Source of the DNA: Owenia fusiformis
Taxonomy: Eukaryota > Annelida > Polychaeta > Sabellida > Oweniidae
Direction of reading: 5' to 3'
Assembly (NCBI GenBank): GCA_903813345.2
Contig: CAIIXF020000012.1
Coordinates: forward strand, 22,024,184 to 22,088,183
DNA: 64,000 nucleotides
Part shown: positions 47,201 to 56,200 of the stretch, piece by piece
Layout of the letters: each line of letters opens with the position of its first letter
How positions within the stretch are numbered: the first letter of the stretch is position 1
The notes under the pieces: model-generated
Told to the model about the DNA's origin: nothing
Seen by the model: the letters and a program-made list of their open reading frames with translations, nothing else
The model's database searches: none
Position numbers and translations under genes: made by a program

Positions 47201-50200
47201 TGTTTATGAATGAGGTATGGATCACTGATGGAATAATTTACTTACCACACAACAGACTGTGAATATAGACAGCGGTATTGAGGATAGACCTAGCAACCAG
47301 CGCCAACCAAGATGAGGCATGACGAGTAATGCCAGAACAACTTCAAAGCAAGCTCCCAATGCCCAGAATATCTGAAAAGTGCATAGCAATTGGTTATATT
47401 TGCTCATAAGCAGGCTTGATAATAAACCGTAGTTTGCTTTATTCTTAGTCAAACCAGAAGCCTTGAACTTGTCACTGGTGGAATTCGTTAAACTGGTCAA
47501 AATGGAGCAGCCTTGGAGGAACGATCTTCCATGATATCACGAGAAAAGGTAAGAATATTTATGAAATTTTGGACCAAACGTGTCTCGGCATCATATGCAT
47601 CATAAGAAAATTCAAGCGTTTGAGAACAAATACAATGTAGTTCTCAAAACGCCAAAATAATACTTTTGTAACGTAAACGGAGCATTTAACATGTTCATTC
47701 AATAACAGGGAGGAATTGTTTTGATCATTCGTCTAGTAACTGATCAACAGAAATGTTGATCAACAAGTTATCTAATGTCAGCCGTCTACAGGTTGTCCAA
47801 AAACGATTGTGTTCACGTAGTCAGAGTGAATTGGATAGTCCTATTTATAGTTCGAACTACACGACACTCACGCACTGTCATACACTGACAAATATACCTG
47901 TACGTACTACATGTATATGGTTCCTCATACATGTTAACGTTAAAGACAGAGCCTCCACTATAAAAGCAGCTTGACCAGTAAAAATGGAGTCATTCTCAAT
48001 TTGAAAATATTAGGAATATGAAAAATTCAAATCAAGGGGAATAATTTTGATTTTCTGTTAGTTGTAGCCAACAGATCACCATAAAAATTGTCACAGATGT
48101 TTATGAATACATTCTCCTTGAAATCTTTTAATCAATTATTGCAAATATGCATTACTTTTTTAGAAATCCTTATTTGAAAATTTGTAATTTTTTAAATTGA
48201 GAGGAGTGGCCTAATTCAAATTTCAACCAATGACGTGAGGTATTCAGGGTCACATGATGTAAAGTTTGTTTGTAAATCTTTCAAAAGCACATGTTATAGG
48301 TACCATTTCAATAAAACATAATTCATGCTACTGTTTATCATAAGAAATGTGTCATTTACTTACCTACATATGGTATATTAAAGATATGACTCCAAAGACA
48401 TTATATAATTACAAAATCCAATGCATTTTCTTGATGCAAATGACTTCAAGGTAACTGTATACTGTTCAAAAGACTTGAGATTACTACAGTGTACTTGGCC
48501 ATGGTTCACTTGGCTAACATTGATATAAGAAAGTCATCTATTGCCTTTTCTAGAGTTTGATGATTGTACAAAAGTTTCTTTTTGCTCAAACTTGCTTTTA
48601 CGAGTACTTTCTGCAAGTCAGTGTGAAGAAAGTTCTGTCTTTAATTTATAGTTTCATATTCTGTTAGTTAAATCTTGAACATGACAGCACTCTGATTTTC
48701 TGGTGATTGAGACATGTTCACTGTATTATGACTTTGTAAGAATGAGGTCTACTGAACAACACAAGCACAAATTCACTATTTTGGATGTTCCATTTGTCCA
48801 AAAACCTGTTTACAAAGGGGTTTTACCTTAGAGAAAATGTATAAGAACGGGTCCCATATGGAACACCCCTAGGAAAGGGACAATTCATTATCTCTTACCA
48901 TTTGCATATGGTTACATAAATATAAAAGATCATCAATTTCAAATTTGGAGACACCCTGGTACAACGTGGTAATAGAGGTTGAAAAGTGCAGAATTATTGC
49001 ATAAATGAAGGGCATGACTTAGTGCAACCCTTTGTGGTAGGTAGGGACCAGATGAAAGAACCAATACAATTTTTCAATTTGTACAGAATTTCCCATACAT
49101 TTTAAGCTTTTGTGCTGGTATCTACATTTATTTCTTGAAATGACCCCAAAAGCAATTGCTTTATGATGTTAAATTTAGATGTTACGGATTATAAGAACAT
49201 GAATCAATTTACCTAAAGGAAACCTACATTTACTTTACATAAATTAACTGGAAAATCTATGTAGCAAGCATAACCAAAATGTATGAAGATTCTTGGTTAA
49301 AAAGATGTTGGTCAATTGCTATCATTCAGTTCATGTTCACTGACTGTAAAGTATGAAATTATAACATGTGCTTTTGTTATGTTTATCAACATAAATATTA
49401 TCCCTTAAAGCATCACTATTAGCTGATTGGATAAGGATTTGATTGACAAGCCTAATGGATGTGACTTGCCTTATAAGGTCTAATGAGCAACCAGGTGGTT
49501 CAGAAAGTCTGTCTTTAAGCAATAGAGTATTTGCTAATTAGACGTTTATAAATACATGACAGCGCGTGTGTTGGTTGGAAAACTTAGGGCCAGAATACAT
49601 GAAAACATATTCATTGTATGGCAGAAGAAGGTAAGAATCACTTACTAATTTCTTGATCTATCAAATATCTTAATTTGGATTCATATAAAACACCATTGGA
49701 TTATTGCTAAATGACCTTGTTAATATGTGGATTGTAATTTAACATTCAAATTGTGATCCTTATAAGAGTAATTAAAATGATCTTTCAAATGGTTTCCTTA
49801 ACACCATGTCAATGGGAATTTAACCCGACCGTTTTCAGAAAACTTGAAAATTGAATGAAGGTGGATAAATTCAGAAACCAAAGTTATTTGATAAAAAATT
49901 TGATATAAAGAATTAAAATATGCCCTCAAATAAAAGAAAATATTTAAATGGTTCAAATGCAGATCTCCTTATATCTCATTTAATCGAGAATTCAGCGAGA
50001 TTTCAAAAATATAATTATAAAGCAAACCCTCTATTGTAAGAATATATGGGACACCCTGTGCGGTTTCATAATAACTACTTCCGTCTACATATACCCGAAT
50101 ACTTCAAAACAAAATAATAAGACAACAAATGGACACTGGTTTAAGATGAAGTGATAGCTTATAATGTCCTTGAGATACTTATAACGATAATAATATACAT

Positions 50201-53200
50201 CACAAGCATATAGTTAAAATAACAAATGAGTTGTTAATTGCAAGTACAAGCTACCATTGTCTGTGATAAGTAAGGGATAATAGGACATATTATCATATCA
50301 CCAAAGTCGTGATTCCGGTCGTTATACCACTTATTTACTTTGTCTCTGTTAATGATTAGCAACAATAAACTAAACAAAGAATTGAGTCATATGCATGTAC
50401 AGGATAAATTAATTTTATTATAGCTTCCAACTTACTTTAATCTGAAAAATACATTTAAATCAATCATATATATTTGTCCAATCATTACTATACCCCTTGT
50501 AACATATCGTTTACCTTAACCCTAATGTGGATGAAGTATTTTATAACACTAAAGGATAGGGGGGTCCAAAATTTGATATATTTTGTAAATTACGAGGGGT
50601 GATCCAAAAGTCTTGGACGCCCTGCTCTAATTTTGTTGGTTTTTGATAAAATTACTTCAAACTTTCCAATAATAAAGACCAACAACCTAACTACTTTATG
50701 TATTAATTTCATGGTAAAATTATATATTTTATGTAGTTTTCTAGATAGTTATTAATATAGTGACCCTGCCACCCGGAACGGTATTCGCACATGGCAACTT
50801 TCAGCCTTAAATGTTGCCACTATTTGACTTGTTTTGCAAGTCTTGACTACTATCTATCCTTAAATTTTGAATGTTAAACCACGTTAGTTTACTTCCTTTG
50901 TTACTAGACAACCAATTAATTGTGTTTTAATCATAATGTCACATATGGCAATTGCCGTATATGTCAAGTTCTAAGAAAATGACATCAGATAATCAACCCT
51001 CATTCTGGTGTCAGTTTTGCTCCAAGATGGCTGCTGAAATGCAGAACATGAAAGAAATCAAAGTGGAACAAAGAATACTACAATATATTTTCACTATTAT
51101 TGACATTGAGCAAATTACCATATGCACGATACAGTCTAGATATGGCTCCGTGTGATTTTCTTCCTTTTCTCCAAGTTGAAAGGAGGGCTGAAAGAAAATG
51201 TTTTTTACTCATTGGATGAGGTTTGGATTGGCACTCCAGCAGCATTTGTATCACATAGGCAATGGCCGTTTCATAAATGTCTTTCATTCATTGGTAAAGC
51301 GGTATGAAAAATGTGTTCAAATTCGTGGAAAATATGTTGAAAAGTAGGTCTTAATATGTGAAGATGATGATGGCAGATGACACTCAGACTGAAAATCGGA
51401 AATTCTCTCATATCATGACTGGTGTTAGGTTGTGCACCTGCACCTAAAGTATGTGCCATATTATAACAGTTGTGCCGTGATTTGCTATATTTGAATACCG
51501 TTCCGGGTAGCAGGGACCCGGTATCAAAAAATATTTAGAAAAGTAGCTAAAATATATTAGTTTCTGTTGAAACTTATACACAAAGTTGTTAAGATGTTGA
51601 TCTTTATTATCTGAAAGTTTCATGTAATTATATTAGAAAATAGCAAAGTTAGAGCGGGGCGTCCAAGACTTTTGGATCACCCCTCGTACATACATATTTT
51701 TAATACTTTTCACTTACCTCAATCATCACAATGCACTTGACTCAATCATTACTTTTCACTTACCTCAATCATCACAATGCACTTGACTTAATCATTACTT
51801 TTCACTTACCTCAATCATCACAATGCACTTGACTTAATCATTACTTTTCACTTACCTCAATCATCACAATGCACTTGACTCAATCATTACTTTTCACTTA
51901 CCTCAATCATCACAATGCACTTGACTCAATCATTACTTTTCACTTACCTCAATCATCTCAATGCACTTGACTCAATCATTACTTTTCACTTACCTCAATC
52001 ATCTCAATGCACTTGACTCAATTATTACTTTTCACTTACCTCAATCATCTCAATGCACTTGACTCAATTATTACTTTTCACTTACCTCAATCATCTCAAT
52101 GCACTTGACTCAATTATTACTTTTCACTTACCTCAATCATCTCAATGCACTTGACTCAATCATTACTTTTCACTTACATTAATCATCACAATCCACTTGA
52201 CTCAATCATTACTTTTCACTTACCTCAATCATCACAATGCACTTGACTTAATCATTACCTTTCACTTACCTCAATCATCACAATACACTTGACTTAATCA
52301 TTACTTTTCACTTACCTCAATCATAACAATGCACTTGACTCAATCATTACCTTTCACTTACCTCAATCATAACAATGCACTTGACTTAATCATTACTTTT
52401 CACTTACCTCAATCATAACAATGTACTTGACTTAATCATTACTTTTCACTTACCTCAATCATCACAATGCACTTGACTCAATTATTACTTTTCACTTACC
52501 TCAATCATCACAATGCACTTGACTCAATCATTACTTTTCACTTACCTCAATCATCACAATGCACTTGACTTAATCATTACTTTTCACTTACATCAATCAT
52601 CACAATGCACTTGACTTAATCATAACTTTTCACTTACCTCAATCATCACAATGCACTTGACTTAATCATTACTTTTCACTTACCTCAATCATCACAATGC
52701 ACTTGAATCAATCATTACTTTTCACTTACCTCAATCATCACAATGCACTTGACTTAATCATTACTTTTCACTTACCTCAATCATCACAATGCACTTGACT
52801 CAATCATTACCTTTCACTTACCTCAATCATCACAATACACTTGACTCAATCATTACCTTTCACTTACCTCAATCATCACAATGCACTTGACTTAATCATA
52901 ACTTTTCACTTACCTCAATCATCACAATGCACTTGACGTAATCATTACTTTTCACTTACCTCAATCATCACAATGCACTTGACGTAATCATTACTTTTCA
53001 CTTACCTCAATCATCACAATGCACTTGACGTAATCATTACTTTTCACTTACCTCAATCATCACAATGCACTTGACTTAATCATTACTTTTCACTTACCTC
53101 AATCATCACAATGCACTTGACTTAATCATTACTTTTCACTTACCTCAACCATCACAATGCACTTGACTTAATTATTACTTTTCACTTACCTCAATCATCA

Positions 53201-56200
53201 CAATGCACTTGACTTAATCATTACTTTTCACTTACCTCAATCATAACAATGCATTTTGCTCTAGATGATTGGGGAAGGAATTCCGAGTATAACACTATTC
53301 TGAAAATAGGAAACGAGAACAATATCTTGAGTCATGATCTTTGAGCGGAGAGAAAGGTCCGTCTATGGCTTACTGTTATATCTTACAAAAAACTACAATC
53401 CAATTTGAATGTTATAAGAGACGACAAAAAATAAATTTCAACTAACACTGGTGATTCACTCGATTACGCTGGAACCGTTTCGGTAACAAAATGTCGGAAC
53501 GTCGAAGGGACGATTTTTCTTTTTTCCTTATTTCGTACGTTGTAGGCAGAATTCCCTCGAATTTTTTTTATCACAAACGTGTATCAGTATCATATGTTTA
53601 AGAAAATGCACACATTTGCGAACAAATAGTCCAGAAGACAACGGAATCGTCGATTTAATTCCTCACTTAAGCTACATAAACGGTATTTCGAAAAACAGTT
53701 AAGATCTGCACTTTTAACCCCTACCGTTCATGTAACTTAAGTGAGGCAATAAATCGACGATATCGATTCTGTTGTCTTCTGAGCTATTTTTTCGCTCACA
53801 TGTACATTTTCTAAAATATATGGTATGGATACACGTTTGTGAGAAGAAATGTCGCGGGGATTCTGCCTACGACGCCTGAATTAAAGAAAGAGAAAAATCG
53901 TACCTTCGACGTTTGCGATTTGTCATACGTATAGGTTGGCGTTTCGATTTTATATGCAAGCTCAAACTCCCTATTATTCAAATAACCCATTTGATACATT
54001 ATGTTTTGAATACAGGCATTGCAGTTGAATACAGATATTGTAGTTTTTAGCAGATAATTTATGTATTCAAGTATTATGTCAAGTGACCTAGAACCAGAAA
54101 TAATTGCTGGGAATCATAGATTCACCTACGCTTTAATATGAATGAATAATTTAATATATATATAATGTTGACTAGACTTAAGCTTACGATTGAGGAGCGC
54201 CTCCTATACCAAAGCCAACCAAACAACGAAGTATAAGAAGCCATGGGTAGGTTGGGGAAAAACTGCTCAGAAAACCGAAGTAAAATGTGAATAAGGAACA
54301 GAGTATCAGCTCCTGAAATATACACATGTTACTAAGAATGCATGTCTAATACGATAATGTGTACTAATATAACTGATGTACGGTGATTTATATTTATATT
54401 TTATGCACACCGGAATAGCCTGACAACGGTAAAGTCAGATACCGTTGTCACAAATGGCGAACATAACCGTCGTTCAATTAGATTTTCTTGAACTGTATGT
54501 TTAATAGAGCACCTAGACCCTAATTCCTTTGGAACAACAATCAACCAAAGTGTCTTAATACTCATTATACAGTTAATAATGTTCTACCATCGCGAAATAA
54601 AGTCTTTAACCGATCAAAATGAGATACGGGACAACGGACACTGAACCATATGCCGTGGTATTTTTAAATTACTCAAATTCAGATTCCGTTGTCATTGACG
54701 ATATCGAAGACGCTATATTGTGGCGATTCACGACCCAATTTGATCGAAATTGGGATTTCATATGAAACATCATCACAAGATATTCACAGAATTAGCGACG
54801 ATAAAATCCCATGAAATGAGGACCAAGTGATTAAACAGTGGAAGCGACGGTTATGTCCGCAATTTGTGACAACGGTATCTGACTTTACCGTTGTCAGGCT
54901 ATTCGGGTGTGTTATGGTAATGTATAGATACTTATACAATGTATGGTAAAGTAAGGTAGTGTATACTAACAGTGTACGGCGTTATATACTTATAGTTTAT
55001 CGCAATGTAGTTATGGTAATGTATACGTATAGTTTATGGTAGCGTGTGTGACAAAAAAGTGAATAGTGATTGTCTACCGTACTTACTGCTTTTCTGCCAT
55101 ATTGGTCACACACCTTCCCCCAAACACCAGAGCTAAACATCATTCCACAGAACACTACCTGAAATTGAAGAATTATTGAGAATCGAAAAATTAAAAAAGC
55201 TTTATTTCACGCTTAGGTGATTGCAGTTTATAATTATTGCTAATTGATCCTTATTGGAGGCCCTGTGTAGTTGACTTAGAGTACCACACCGAACAAAACG
55301 TTTCATCAAATCATCCATCACTTTGCGCATTACCTGGACCAGCCAGTAACTTAAATAGCATTGTCTTAATCGTTGAATTATATTTCTTCTAAGAACGGCC
55401 ATTTTGAATTCAGCAGCCACCACAAAAATTCCTTGTGCAGGGTAGTGTATCCCCATCTATTGCCATATGAAAATACCCAATAAAGTTGGACCAAACCCAA
55501 TAAATGGTATTTAAGTTATCACAAATTACGCATTTTTGTGAAAAATGGCAGTCATTTTACATTCAACCGCCATCTTGAATGTTTCTTCTTTAGCAGTGAA
55601 ATGCAACAGTATATAAAAAATCTGTCAACTGGTATCCGAGTCATCAAAGATTAATTAAGCACAGGCTGATTTCATGAAAAACATCTTTCTTTTCTAGAAA
55701 CTTACTGTGGTGATAAGTGCTTGTTGCCATGACGAGAGGCCCCAGGCACAGTGGAGAGCAGGTGAAAGAATACTCAGTATCATCATTTCCATCGAGTCTG
55801 CCATCTATTAAACATTGAAAATATCAATTATCATTTATTTAAACAGATTTATAATGCCCCAGCCATTCGCTACGGCGACCATATGGTCTAATACATTTAC
55901 GACCAATAGCAATTCTACAGCTGCCGTAGAATTTCTACGTTGACACTCTTTAGTAGTCACACTTGTTACCCATTTGGCAGATGTTTGACGTATTTTCAAT
56001 TAGTGGAGACAGAAACGTTATGCTTGCCGTGTGCTCTTTAAAATGTCTCGTCCTAAGGCGTCCGTAACATTTTAACAAATACCAAATCTGACGCCCCGAG
56101 GCGTTGGCCGTAATGCGACCAATCTAACGCTGCACAGCATAGCTGCGGCTTGTCCAATTGCTGGGATACAGGTGCGGCGAGAGTAGATTTTTATGCTAAA

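Noticed and set aside
45690-47240. Another splice-border array at the SVOP exon 8 donor
   Set aside because: The array ends a few bases from the donor, but the unit does not contain the donor or exon sequence; adjacency only.
51711-53257. CRISPR array
   Set aside because: Regular 46-bp spacing, but there are no variable spacers, the whole unit repeats, and the context is an animal intron with a splice donor in every unit.
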